Shown here in pieces: positions 51,984-60,874 of a stretch of DNA of 64,000 nt (within the stretch, counting starts at the first letter, position 1; the number at the start of each line of letters is the position of its first letter). The notes beneath the pieces are model-generated. The model was given only the letters and a program-made list of their open reading frames with translations, made no database searches and was not told where the DNA came from. The stretch is from assembly GCF_009687885.1 (NCBI RefSeq), contig NZ_BLAF01000012.1, positions 124,001 to 188,000 of the forward strand. Direction: 5' to 3'. The stretch comes from Acrocarpospora pleiomorpha. Lineage in GTDB: Bacteria > Actinomycetota > Actinomycetes > Streptosporangiales > Streptosporangiaceae. The position numbers and the translations under genes were made by a program.

Positions 51984-52175
51984 TTATCCACGCATCTCAG
52001 GCGACAGTAACCGGATCCGGCGCAGGACCTCTCGGGGCAGCGGCGTCAACAGAGCGGCCAGGAAGGCCCGGTCCTGGGGAGCGAACCGCGCCCTGTCTCC
52101 ACTCAGCTGCCGCTCCAGAACGGTGATCTGGTGACGCAGGGCAAGGATCTCGACGTCTTTGTCCCGATCGCTCAT
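51984..52175 (-). pseudogene. Transposase N-terminal fragment
   Basis: From ATG 52175 the frame reads SDRDKDVEILALRHQITVLE and RFAPQDRAFLAALLTPLPRE then VLRRIRLL, the N-terminal part of integrase-core transposases (E-I-LALRHQ, LERQL). It stops after 63 residues, so the catalytic core is missing. It fits the same IS type as the C-terminal pieces at 29517 and 43333. Confidence 0.7.
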
Positions 52176-52434
52176 CGGCAGCAGCCGCAGCGCGGCCGCG
52201 TTGAGCCTGGGACTGACCGTCGTGACCGCGAGTCCGGCCGCGGCCGCCCCGAAATGCGGCCTGACCGTCACCAGCCTTCACACTTACGACCAGGCGTACA
52301 AGTTGGAGGTCGCATGCGGGCCTTTCATGGCGCCGGCGGAATGGCATCTGTACGGCGATGAGATCTTCGCCACGGTTGTCTACAGGACCACCACCGGAGC
52401 CGTACTGGACCGTACGCACTGGCCGTACAGCTAG
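52159..52434 (+). pseudogene. 5'-truncated gene for a small secreted protein
   Basis: The plus-strand frame reads AALSLGLTVVTASPAAAAPK, the end of a signal peptide with AxA cleavage, then CGLTVTSLHTYDQAYKLEVA and two Cys, ending THWPYS. The start of the signal peptide is replaced by the transposase fragment on the opposite strand. Downstream to 52627 nothing is recognisable. Confidence 0.5.
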
Positions 52435-52627
52435 GGCATGGTGCATCTGCTCGCCGTCACCCGGCACAGCACTGCGAGATGCCGAAAATTCATCCGTGCA
52501 GGTCAAGCCGCATGTTGCGATGAGCCTTGCGATGTCGCAAACGACATCGCAGCGGCTCCAGTACTTTGCGGATGATCAAATGCGCAGCGCAGATGGACGA
52601 ATGCGAGGCTCTCCTACTCACGGCGGC

Positions 52628-52792
52628 TCAGCTCAAGCAGCGGAAGGCCGAGGAGCGAGCCCGGCGGCGGCAAGAGGTGGCCTCCTCCAGCGGGGCGTCA
52701 AGGCCCTTCGCCAGGAAGATGTCCAGCGCGGCGGCGTGCAGCTTCGCCACGTTCTCGCGGGCGTCCCGCCGCACGCTCTTCGATCGAGCCAT
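52628..52792 (-). pseudogene. TetR-family regulator fragment (N-terminal HTH)
   Basis: ATG 52792 opens MARSKSVRRDARENVAKLHA and ALDIFLAKGLDAPLEE, the first helices of a TetR DNA-binding domain, then the frame loses the recognition helix (ATSCRRRARSS) and stops. An alternative frame reads AAAGLAPRPSA, like the missing helix, so a frameshift is likely. It lies beside two intact operator-like sites. Confidence 0.6.
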
Positions 52793-52808
52793 GTCCGTCC
52801 CGTCACAA

Positions 52809-52826
52809 TTTGAGGGTGCCCTCAAA
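52809..52826. promoter_or_regulatory. Operator TTTGAG-N6-CTCAAA, site 1
   Basis: TTTGAGGG and CCCTCAAA flank a 2-nt centre, a perfect palindrome directly upstream of the TetR fragment start. The same TTTGAG-N6-CTCAAA recurs at 52846-52863. Confidence 0.7.
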
Positions 52827-52845
52827 GTTGGTGCGAGAGTCTGAC

Positions 52846-52863
52846 TTTGAGGGCGTACTCAAA
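52846..52863. promoter_or_regulatory. Operator TTTGAG-N6-CTCAAA, site 2
   Basis: TTTGAG (52846-52851) and CTCAAA (52858-52863) with a 6-nt centre, 37 nt from site 1 centre to centre. Together they suit two TetR dimers covering a divergent promoter. Confidence 0.65.
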
Positions 52864-53007
52864 CTTACCGGAAGGCCGTGACCGCAGCGCCGGCGTCCGA
52901 AGGGTCCTCGCACGAATCGGACTCCGCCTCGACGGACGCATGAAGGACCAGGCCGTCACACGACGGCGACTCCGATCACCTGACCCGATTGCCTGGAAGG
53001 CATGCCC

Positions 53008-53472
53008 ATGGCCCGCAAACGACCGAGCCTCGCCCAGCGCGTCCTGGCTGCCCCGACTCTGCTCTACCGCGCAGGGCTGGGATGGCTCATGACCGAGCGG
53101 TACCTGATGATCGAGCACACCGGCCGGCGAACCGGACTGACACGACGGACCATCGTCGAATGCCTGCAGAAGACGCCGGAAGGGGGCGTGATCGTCGCAT
53201 CCGCCCTCGGGACGAAGGGCGCGTGGTTCATCAACATCACTGATTCCGGCAAGGCGCGAATTCACCACGGACGCCGACGCTACGACGCCACCGTCAAGGT
53301 CGTTCCGCCACACGAGAAGGCAGCTCCGCTCACCGCGTTCTCGGCCGCGCACCCCACGGCCGCGCGTCTGTACGCCCGCCGCTTCCGAGCCGCCGGTGAG
53401 CCCGGGACGACGACGCTCGCCGACTACCCCGACCAAGTCGTCCTGGTCGAGTTCCGACCGGGCCGCGGCTAG
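53008..53472 (+). CDS. Ddn-like deazaflavin (F420)-dependent nitroreductase family protein
   Basis: From ATG 53008 (GGAAGG 7 nt upstream; ATG 53002 is also in frame) this 154-residue protein has the Ddn pattern: HTGRRTGLTRRTIVECLQKT, IVASALGTKGAWFINITDSG and RRRYDATVKVVPPHEKAA. Members bind F420 and reduce small molecules. It is transcribed away from the TetR fragment across the two operators, so that regulator once controlled it. Confidence 0.85.
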   Translation: MARKRPSLAQRVLAAPTLLYRAGLGWLMTERYLMIEHTGRRTGLTRRTIVECLQKTPEGGVIVASALGTKGAWFINITDSGKARIHHGRRRYDATVKVVPPHEKAAPLTAFSAAHPTAARLYARRFRAAGEPGTTTLADYPDQVVLVEFRPGRG

Positions 53473-53528
53473 CGCACACAGCCGCTCGCAATCCTCACCA
53501 CCCACCCGCCCAGTAGGGAGATATACCC

Positions 53529-54057
53529 ATGTCTGTCATCGCCATCGTCGGAGCCGGTCCCGGCCTGGGAGTCGAGATCGCCCGCGCATTTGGCAAAAAG
53601 GGCTTCACGGTCGCCATGGTCGCCCGCAACGCCGCGAAGCTCGACGCGCTAGCGGCCGGACTCCGGGCCGAGGGCATCGAAGCAGCCGGATTCCGGGGCG
53701 ACATCGGCGAGCCCGACACCATCACCGAGGCGTTCACCCTGATCAAGGAGCGGTACGGCGCGATCGACGTCCTCGAGTTCTCCCCCGCCGATCCGACACT
53801 CGGCGGCGCCGGGGTTCTCAACGTCGACCCCGCGAACCTCCAGCCACAGATCGACTTCTACCTCAACGGAGCCATCCACACCGTCCGGCAGGTGGCCGCC
53901 GACATGATCGCCGCCAAGTCAGGCACGATCCTCATCACCACGGGCGGGGGCTCCATCACCCCGGTTCCCGCCCTCGCCAACATCAACATCGCCGCCACCG
54001 GGCTGCGCAACTGGACGCTGAACCTCCACAACGAGCTCAAGCCCCACAACATCTCAG
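53529..54057 (+). pseudogene. 3'-truncated SDR family oxidoreductase
   Basis: ATG 53529 opens MSVIAIVGAGPGLGVEIARA, a normal SDR dinucleotide-binding start, and continues through DMIAAKSGTILITTGGGSIT to NLHNELKPHNI near 54050. There the sequence switches to an unrelated fragment (FDQATRRFSYMS). The catalytic YxxxK and C-terminal part are missing. It follows the Ddn-like gene by 57 nt and was probably in its operon. Confidence 0.75.
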
Positions 54058-54461
54058 ATCAAGGTCTGCTTCGACCAGGCCACACGCCGTTTCTCGTACA
54101 TGTCGCAGACCGACGACGGTTGCCAGGCGCGCCCGACCGCCCGCGCCGCCATCCTGCACGCCCTCAACCGCACCCTCGGCCGCGGCGGCCTGATCCTCAC
54201 CTGCCGCACCGACGACTACGCCGACACCGTCACCGCCGCCGACACCGCACTGACCAGCGGCCCGGGCTCGATAGGAGTGGTAGAGCGTCGTGGAGTTACC
54301 TATTCACTGTTAGCTACCTGAATCGACGCAGGATACTGCCCCGTAACCTGATGGCGTTTCTCGATGACGCCCATCGGCTTGGCCTACTCCGCGCTGTCGG
54401 CCCGATCTATCAATTCCGCCATGCCGACCTCCAAGACCACCTCGCCGACCAGCCCACCTAA
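54058..54461 (+). pseudogene. NACHT/STAND ATPase remnant
   Basis: A frame reads ARAAILHALNRTLGRGGLIL and TCRTDDYADTVTAADTALTS, matching the sensor region after Walker B in actinobacterial NACHT proteins, then a stop. Another frame ends LPRNLMAFLDDAHRLGLLRA and VGPIYQFRHADLQDHLADQP, the typical NACHT C-terminal winged/HEAT junction. The middle is deleted. Confidence 0.6.
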
Positions 54462-54511
54462 CGTCCTCGACCAGGACGAACACCCAGACCGTAACGGTGA
54501 GCTGCATGTGA

Positions 54512-54670
54512 TCAATCCGTCCGTTGGCCGCCAACCATGCCGATGCGCTCGTGGCCCGCCCACGCGGCGGCTCGCAGCTCGAACGTGCGGATCTTCCCGG
54601 AGGCGGTCTTCGGCAGCGCACCGAACTCGACCCGATCGGGAACCTTGAAGGCCGCGAGCCGGCCGCGGAC
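54512..54670 (-). pseudogene. C-terminal fragment of an acyl-CoA synthetase
   Basis: The minus frame reads RGRLAAFKVPDRVEFGALPK and TASGKIRTFELRAAAWAGHE, the C-terminal A10 motif of AMP-dependent acyl-CoA ligases with its catalytic Lys. Only the last 50 residues remain. Confidence 0.65.
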
Positions 54671-54675
54671 ATGCT

Positions 54676-54891
54676 GCCGCCTCCTCATAGTCATCGTCCG
54701 CGAACAGGCACAACGCCATCAGCAGGTAGACGACCACATGCGCCGGGAGCTTCCGCACCCGCTCCTCGCGGCATCCGTGCAGCTCGATCGCCTCATCCAG
54801 AACCTGCCGGGGGCACCAGCGACGTCAACGCCCCCAGCCCCACCAGATCCGTCAACCGGCCCGACACACCGACCTTGATCCACTCCGCCAC
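54676..54891 (-). pseudogene. IS4-type transposase N-terminal fragment
   Basis: GTG 54891 opens VAEWIKVGVSGRLTDLVGLG and ALTSLVPP. After a one-base shift near 54812 the frame continues QVLDEAIELHGCREERVRKL and PAHVVVYLLMALCLFADDDY, the N-terminus of actinobacterial IS4-family transposases. Only about 70 residues remain. Up to 55066 nothing else is recognisable. Confidence 0.7.
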
Positions 54892-55066
54892 CCGGCGGAC
54901 GCTACCAGCGCAAACACCTATCTAAACGACATTGCCCCCGATGAGCGTTCCCGCCCGGCATCTCAAGGCGCATCCGGGGCACACGAGCGCGGAAAGCGCT
55001 GCAAAACAATGACAATCAGCGGAAGCCATAGGGGCAGGTTATCCATGAAGGGGTGGGGGAGTCAGA

Positions 55067-56254
55067 TCAGCGCCTCCTGGTCATCAGGTCTACGACATCA
55101 GCGCGACTCCGGTGAGGCCGCAGCCGGCCCGGCACCGGCACCTTCGAGGGACCCTCATCCCCTCCGAGGACCGTCTCGTAGTGCTCGACGAGCCGCTCGC
55201 AGATGGCAGTCCACGTGCTGGCCTGCACGGAATCCCGGGTCTGCGCGCTCATCCGGTGTCGCGCGGCGGGATCCGCCACCAGGTGCTCCACCGCCTCCCG
55301 CATCAGAGCCGGCGATTCCGGCGGGTAGAGCAGACCGTTGTGCCCCGGCCGTACGAGGTCCAGCGGGCCGCCCGCGGCCGCCGCGACGACCGGGACTCCG
55401 GCCGCCAGCGCTTCCTGCACGGCCTGGCAGAAGGTCTCGTTGGCACCCGTGTGCACGAACACATCGAACGAGGCGAGGATCCGCGATAGGTCCTCGCCGG
55501 TGCGTAACCCGCAGAACACCGCGTCGGGGAGTCGGCGGCGCAGCGCCGGCGCGGCCGGGCCGTCCCCCACGACGACCAGCCTGACGCCCCGCAGGCCCGC
55601 CAGCTCGGTAAGCAGGTGCACGCGCTTGTCCGGAGAGAGGCGGCCGACGTAACCGACGATCACCTCGCCGTTCGGTGCCAGCTCCCGCCGCAGCCGCTCC
55701 GAGCGGTGGGCCGGGTTGAAACGGTCGAGATCCACGCCGCGGCCCCACAGCCGCAGCCGGGGAATCCGACGCTCGACCAGCTCGATCATCGTCGCGGTGG
55801 AAGGAGCGAGCGTGCGGGCCGCCCTGCGGTGGATATGTCGCAACCAGGACCAGATCATCGCGTCCATCCCGCGCACGCCGTACTGCCGGGCGAAACCGGC
55901 CAGGTCGGTCTGGAAGACAGCAACGGCGGGTACGCCAAGCTGGACGGCGGCGGCCACGCCCGCCGCTCCCACGACCGTGGGGGAGGCCAGATGTATGATG
56001 TCGGGCCTGAACTCCTTCAGCACAGTGCTGATCCGCCGGCTCGGCAGCCCCACCCGGAACGACCGGTAGAACGGCGGTTGGAATGCCGGGGTGGCGTGGA
56101 CGGGGAACCCGGCGTAGGTGCCCGGTTCACGGCACGGGGCGATCACGGTCGCCTGGTGGCCCCGGTCCGCGAGATGCTCCAGAACCCGGCAGACCGAGTT
56201 CGTCACCCCGTTGACCTGAGGGAGAAAGGATTCGGAGACGATGGCGACTCTCAT
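55067..56254 (-). CDS. GT4 glycosyltransferase, likely mannosyltransferase (MgtA-like)
   Basis: This 395-residue GT-B enzyme begins RVAIVSESFLPQVNGVTNSV, with ASPTVVGAAGVAAAVQ and VAVFQTDLAGFARQYG, the pattern of GDP-mannose-dependent MgtA-like enzymes. The donor site has YVGRLSPDKRVHLLTE and EALAAGVPVVAAAAGGP preceded by the Glu in ANETFCQAVQE. It would transfer mannose to a glycolipid. Third gene of a minus-strand set with a GDSL protein and another GT4. Confidence 0.88.
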   Translation of the reverse strand: MRVAIVSESFLPQVNGVTNSVCRVLEHLADRGHQATVIAPCREPGTYAGFPVHATPAFQPPFYRSFRVGLPSRRISTVLKEFRPDIIHLASPTVVGAAGVAAAVQLGVPAVAVFQTDLAGFARQYGVRGMDAMIWSWLRHIHRRAARTLAPSTATMIELVERRIPRLRLWGRGVDLDRFNPAHRSERLRRELAPNGEVIVGYVGRLSPDKRVHLLTELAGLRGVRLVVVGDGPAAPALRRRLPDAVFCGLRTGEDLSRILASFDVFVHTGANETFCQAVQEALAAGVPVVAAAAGGPLDLVRPGHNGLLYPPESPALMREAVEHLVADPAARHRMSAQTRDSVQASTWTAICERLVEHYETVLGGDEGPSKVPVPGRLRPHRSRADVVDLMTRRR

Positions 56255-56326
56255 GCGGGTCTCCCTTGGTCGTGCCGTTCGGTGAACGGATCTGCGACTG
56301 GCGCGATCGCGTCCGTGGGTGGGTGC

Positions 56327-57199
56327 TCATGCCGGGGGTAGGCAGATGCGGCGCAGGACGGGCTCCAGTTCCTCCCGGAACCGGTCATCCAGCACGGTCG
56401 TCCGCCCACGCACGGCGTGCCAGGCCTCACTGAGGACGAGCGCGCCAAGCCGGGGCAGGAAGTCCCTCGCCCGTCGGACGATCCAGCCGGTGCCCTCGAC
56501 CGCCATCCAGCGGGCGCTCGCCCACGCCGTGGCGCTCGCCCCGGATGGTTCCTCCTCCGGCATCGCACGGAAGGGGACCCCGCGACCGGCCAACTCGGCG
56601 GCGAACAGCCGGGCCAGCAGATGGTGGCCGCGCACGCTTGGATGCAGGCGGTCGACGCTCCACATCCGGCGTTCGTACAGGGCGGGATGGGCGGCCAGGT
56701 CGACGTGGACCGTCCCGTACGTCTCCGCCAGCCCATCAAGGATCATGTTGATCGCGCGCATCCGTCGTGTGAGCGGTCGTCGTACGAGGTCGGGGACGCC
56801 GAGCATCAGGCCGGGGTCGGGCAGGCGGGCGGTGAGGACGGTAGCGCCCGTACGGCGTAATCCGCCCACCACCGCCTCCAAGTCGTGGGCGATCGCGGGC
56901 AGCGAGAAGTCGCCCCGCAGGGTGTCGTTGACTCCGGCCAGCACAGAGGCCAGCGTCGGCCGCAGGGACAGGGCCCGGGGAAGCTGGCCGGTGGCGAGAT
57001 CCCGGCAGGTCGCCCCGCTGTGCGCGAGGTTTTCGAATGCCACCTGCTCGCGGGGGCCGAGCGCATCCGCCAGCAGCCGGGCGTAGCCCCGCCAGCCGCC
57101 GCCGGGCAGCGGGTCGCCCAGCCCTTCGGTCACCGAATCACCAAGCGCGACCAGTCGCGTCGTCGTCATCGTCAGCTCTGCCATCGCCGTCGTGGTCAC
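56327..57199 (-). CDS. SGNH/GDSL-family hydrolase
   Basis: From GTG 57199 (overlapping the upstream GT4 by GTGA) this 290-residue protein has the GDSL block VALGDSVTEGLGDPLPGG, GVND in LAGVNDTLRGD and the catalytic WSVDRLHPSVRGHHLL (Asp-His). These give a complete SGNH triad. It may deacylate or modify the glycolipid made by the flanking glycosyltransferases. The C-terminal 90 residues are helical and family-specific. Confidence 0.87.
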   Translation of the reverse strand: MTTTAMAELTMTTTRLVALGDSVTEGLGDPLPGGGWRGYARLLADALGPREQVAFENLAHSGATCRDLATGQLPRALSLRPTLASVLAGVNDTLRGDFSLPAIAHDLEAVVGGLRRTGATVLTARLPDPGLMLGVPDLVRRPLTRRMRAINMILDGLAETYGTVHVDLAAHPALYERRMWSVDRLHPSVRGHHLLARLFAAELAGRGVPFRAMPEEEPSGASATAWASARWMAVEGTGWIVRRARDFLPRLGALVLSEAWHAVRGRTTVLDDRFREELEPVLRRICLPPA

Positions 57200-58386
57200 T
57201 GTCGATCTCCGATGAACACCGGGAGCTCCGGGGGGACAGGCAACTCGTGAGCCTGCAGGAACCCGGCCGCAGAGGAGGGCCAGCCGAACCGTGTCGCCTG
57301 GCGGCGGGCCGCGGTGCGACGGTCCTCCTCGTCGCGGGCCAGCAGCCGCTCGATCGCGTCCGCGTACGCCTCAGGACCACCTTGGACGGCGATCCCCGCG
57401 TCACCGATCACCTCGGGAAGGGCGCTGTGCGCGGACACGACGACGGGCGTTCCGGCGGCCAGGGCCTCCAGTGCCGCCAGGCCGAACGTCTCGACAGGTC
57501 CGGACGCGATGGCGACATCCGCCCCGGCCAGCAGGCGTGCGACCTCGTCACGGTCGGCGACGTGCCCGAGGAACCGGACCGGCAGCCCGCCGGCCAGCTT
57601 TTCCAGGGCGCGCCGTCGGGGGCCGTCCCCGGCGACCACGAGCACCGCCGGCACGCCCCGGCGGCGCAGCTCCCGCAGCGCCAGGATCGGCTGGTCCGGC
57701 CGTTTCTCCGGGGAGAGCCGGCTGCAGTGCACGAGCAGGTGCTCGCTGGGGCCTGCCAGTGTTCGCCGCAGCGCCGGATCGCGTCGGCTGGGGGCGAAAC
57801 GGGTCAGGTCGACGCCAAGCGGCACGCGAACAAGGTTGGGCACACCCAGCCGCCGAAACTCGGCGGACGCCCAATCGGTGGTGCAGATCACCACGTCGAA
57901 CGAGCCGGCGGTGGCCAGGTTGAGCCGGTCCGTCAACGTCCGGATGAATGGGGCCGGCGGGCCGCCCGGGTCGCGTACGGCACCGCCGATGCCGGGGAGG
58001 CGGGGAGTGAACAGGCGCAGCAGGCCGTCGAGGCTCTCATGCGACACCATGGCGGAACGGACACCGCGGGAGCGCGCCCAGCCGCCCGTCCAGCGGAGGG
58101 TCGTACGGTCCGACACCTCCAGCCGGTCGGGCTTCAGATCGTCGAGCAAGCGGACGAGCGGTCGGCGGGCGGTGATGACGCGGTATCCACCGGTGGCCGG
58201 CACGACCGGCCCAGGCACGGTGACGACCAGCCCGGCCCGGGTCTCCCGGTGTCCGGGACGATCGCCTGGAACGACCAGGACCACGTCGTGCCCCGCGGCC
58301 GTGTAACCGGCGCCCAGCTCTTCAAGGGCTGTCCGGAGGCCTCCCGAGCGAGGAGTGACGAAATTGGCCAGCCTTACGATCCTCAT
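57196..58386 (-). CDS. GT4 glycosyltransferase
   Basis: This 396-residue GT-B enzyme begins MRIVRLANFVTPRSGGLRTA, has a nucleotide-sugar site with HCSRLSPEKRPDQPILALRE and the E-x7-E-type segment GPVETFGLAALEALAAGTPV. It is first of three coupled genes and diverges from the PHP gene. Probably a GDP-mannose-type transferase, but the acceptor is unknown. Confidence 0.87.
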   Translation of the reverse strand: MRIVRLANFVTPRSGGLRTALEELGAGYTAAGHDVVLVVPGDRPGHRETRAGLVVTVPGPVVPATGGYRVITARRPLVRLLDDLKPDRLEVSDRTTLRWTGGWARSRGVRSAMVSHESLDGLLRLFTPRLPGIGGAVRDPGGPPAPFIRTLTDRLNLATAGSFDVVICTTDWASAEFRRLGVPNLVRVPLGVDLTRFAPSRRDPALRRTLAGPSEHLLVHCSRLSPEKRPDQPILALRELRRRGVPAVLVVAGDGPRRRALEKLAGGLPVRFLGHVADRDEVARLLAGADVAIASGPVETFGLAALEALAAGTPVVVSAHSALPEVIGDAGIAVQGGPEAYADAIERLLARDEEDRRTAARRQATRFGWPSSAAGFLQAHELPVPPELPVFIGDRQ

Positions 58387-58655
58387 GGTCCATCCGGGCG
58401 TTGGGAACGGTCACCTGCTCCGATCGTGGACAGGACTGCCGCCTGGACAGATAACCCCGTATGGCCTGATCCCCAACCTTCTCCAAATACAGCTGTCGAT
58501 TCCGTCATGGCATGGGACGGATGAGGCAGGAGCCGTCTTGATCAAACGGTGCCGACGATGGTTTCCGCTGGTGATTACCATGCGCGACATCGGTACGAGC
58601 ACACCATGGGGGTGTGCATGAGTGACTCCACCGCTCCGTGACTGACCGGGGAGCG

Positions 58656-59510
58656 ATGGCCCAGGCCGAGCCACGACCGCCGCCAAACCGTGCCAAGTCT
58701 ACGATTTGCTATGTGAACGACGAGACGGGCAGCGCGCCGGGAGACGATACGACGCTGGCGGCTGCCGGTATTGGCCGGGCCGACCTTCATATGCATACCA
58801 ACTTGGGTGACGGCTGGATCAGCCCCGCGCGGTTGGTCCAGACGGCGATTCTCAGGCAGCTCACGTTGATCGCGGTAACCGATCACGACCATGTCGAGGG
58901 TGCGCGGCGGGTCGAAGAACTGCTGTCCGAACAGAACTGCACGGTGAGGATGATCACCGGAGTTGAGGTCTCGACCCGTCACGGTCACCTCCTCGGCCTC
59001 TTCGTCAAGAAGGCGCCCAGGCCGCTGCGCCCAGTTCAAGAGAGTATCGATGCCATCAAGGAGCAGGGAGGCCTGGTGGTTGTGCCGCACCCCCTCGGGA
59101 TGCTGGTTCCAAGCCTGAGCCGCCGGAGGATCGATTCACTGCTGGCCGCGGGGTACGAGATCGACGCGATTGAGACGTATAACCCCAGTCCGGCTAACTC
59201 GGCTCAACGCGCCGCCGTGCGCTCGGCCAACAAGGACTGGGGCCTGGCCGAGATCGGTGCGAGCGACGCGCACTTCTGGCAGCACATCGGTGCCGCCTAC
59301 ACACGCTTCCCCGGAACCGCACCCGATGATCTGCGCCGAGCCATCATCGACCGCACCACGCGAGCCGGTGGCCAGGACCAGCGGCCCGCCCGCCTCAACC
59401 CGGCCGTCTATGCCGCACAATGCGCCTGGAGCTGGTTTGTGGATCCTCCGCGCCGTATGATCCGCCGACGCCGCGAGTCCCGTGTCGAGAACCGGGCTCA
59501 CGAAGGTTGA
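58656..59510 (+). CDS. PHP-domain phosphoesterase
   Basis: This protein of about 284 residues has the PHP metal motifs: GRADLHMHTNLGDGW (H-x-H), AVTDHDHVEGARR, GVEVSTRHGHLLGLF, VVVPHPLG and GASDAHFWQHIG. The complete His/Asp set supports a trinuclear phosphoesterase, such as a cyclic-phosphate or nucleotide phosphatase. ATG 58656 has GGGGAGCG upstream; GTG 58713 is an alternative, closer to the first motif. A cleaved-cofactor or lipid-phosphate role is possible. Confidence 0.85.
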   Translation: MAQAEPRPPPNRAKSTICYVNDETGSAPGDDTTLAAAGIGRADLHMHTNLGDGWISPARLVQTAILRQLTLIAVTDHDHVEGARRVEELLSEQNCTVRMITGVEVSTRHGHLLGLFVKKAPRPLRPVQESIDAIKEQGGLVVVPHPLGMLVPSLSRRRIDSLLAAGYEIDAIETYNPSPANSAQRAAVRSANKDWGLAEIGASDAHFWQHIGAAYTRFPGTAPDDLRRAIIDRTTRAGGQDQRPARLNPAVYAAQCAWSWFVDPPRRMIRRRRESRVENRAHEG

Positions 59511-59610
59511 TCCCGGTGCCGTCACGCACCTTGCCAGGCTCGGCACTGGTAGAGGCGCTGGCCATCGCGCTATGCAGACCGGCACCGCGCCCGCCGCTTC
59601 TATGTGGGTT

Positions 59611-60543
59611 CTATATGGCAATCGCCTTGGTGGCATCCGCTTCGGGTGCCTCCACATCGGCCGGCCAGAACCGGCGGAACATGAACCACTGCGTCGGGCA
59701 GTGCCGTACCACCTCTTCCTGACAGGCGAACATGTACTGCGTCAGGCGCTGTATCTCCTGCGTTCTCTCCGTGTGGTTGCTCACCGCGCGCGGGAAAATC
59801 GGCGGGAACGCTCGAATGTAGAAGCGATTGCGGGGCGCGTACCAGACATATCCCGGCACGATTGACGCGCCCGATTTGACGGCCAGCGTGGCCGAGCCGG
59901 CGGGCACGTAGGTCTTGTGGCCGAAGAACGTCACCTCCACGCCCCGTTCCCTGGTCACCGGTCGGTCGATGACGATCGCCACCGCTCGACTCGCGACGAG
60001 TTCCTGCATCACGCGGCGGACGGCACCCGACACCGGGATGATGTCGACGCCTTTCTCTCGTCGATGCCCTTGAAGGAGGCTGTTCAGCCGCGGGTCCTTG
60101 AAAGTGTCCGCAACAGCCGAGAGCGGGACGTGGCGCGCGGCGATGGCACCGGCTAAATCCCAGCTTCCAAAATGCCCCGTAGTGATGATCGCCCCCTTGC
60201 CGGGTGCCATCGCCAACCGGACGCATTCTTGCCAGGTCATGCCTTTAGTCAGATCCTGAGTGCGCGCATCGACATCCAGCATGTCCATGTAGGGCAAGCA
60301 AATCAATGATGCCGCGGTTCGGCCGTAGTTGCTCCAGGAACTCAGAGCGGCGCGCTTGACGCGAGGGTCGGAGGCGTGCAGATCCAGGACCTTGGCCATG
60401 TTCTCCCGGGTTACCAAGCGCTTGGAGCGCCACCCCAGGTAGGTCACCGAAGTAGCGGTTGCGGCAAGCCCGTGCCTCACACGTCGCGGCGTCTTACCCG
60501 CAACGGCAATGCCGGAGCGCGCAAGCCAGTATACGGACGACAC
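59611..60543 (-). CDS. LpxL/HtrB-like lysophospholipid acyltransferase (PIM acyltransferase-like)
   Basis: From GTG 60543 this 310-residue protein has AIITTGHFGSWDLAGAIAAR, an HX4D motif (His and Asp of HFGSWD), and a second conserved block with IDRPVTRERGVEVTFFGHKT, as in the LABLAT family that includes mycobacterial PatA-like PIM acyltransferases. It would acylate a sugar or glycerol hydroxyl on a glycolipid. It converges with the PHP gene. Confidence 0.87.
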   Translation of the reverse strand: MSSVYWLARSGIAVAGKTPRRVRHGLAATATSVTYLGWRSKRLVTRENMAKVLDLHASDPRVKRAALSSWSNYGRTAASLICLPYMDMLDVDARTQDLTKGMTWQECVRLAMAPGKGAIITTGHFGSWDLAGAIAARHVPLSAVADTFKDPRLNSLLQGHRREKGVDIIPVSGAVRRVMQELVASRAVAIVIDRPVTRERGVEVTFFGHKTYVPAGSATLAVKSGASIVPGYVWYAPRNRFYIRAFPPIFPRAVSNHTERTQEIQRLTQYMFACQEEVVRHCPTQWFMFRRFWPADVEAPEADATKAIAI

Positions 60544-60874
60544 TGTTCGGTCTCCCTACGTCCACCCAATTCCATCATCAAGACGGAGACCGAAGCAGAC
60601 AATGCGGACATCTGAAACCTGCATGACCAGGCGGTTAATTAGATGGGTGAACCTCTCTGGTCTTAGAAGGTGGACACCGCGCCTGCGCCTGGCTGGCTTT
60701 CTGCGCGACCAGGTCGACGCACTTTACTGGCGTGCGACTTTCTCGAGGTCGGCACCTTGACCTGGGGGGATGCGAGGCGGACCGGCCCAACCATCCACCA
60801 GCGCGCTGCCTCCCATCCGGGCCATCGTCAAAAACGGCCACCGGGCATGTCCGTCCCCAAAGCGGGCGGAACCA
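60544..60874. other. Intergenic region without supported genes
   Basis: No coding frame with convincing start or codon pattern was found, nor an RNA gene. A short AT-rich patch near 60640-60670 may hold a promoter for the acyltransferase. Confidence 0.45.

Noticed and set aside
53529..54461. A single 310-residue protein fusing an SDR to a C-terminal domain
   Set aside because: The frame is open, but it joins an SDR lacking its active site to NACHT fragments read partly in another frame; a chimeric pseudogene is the better explanation.
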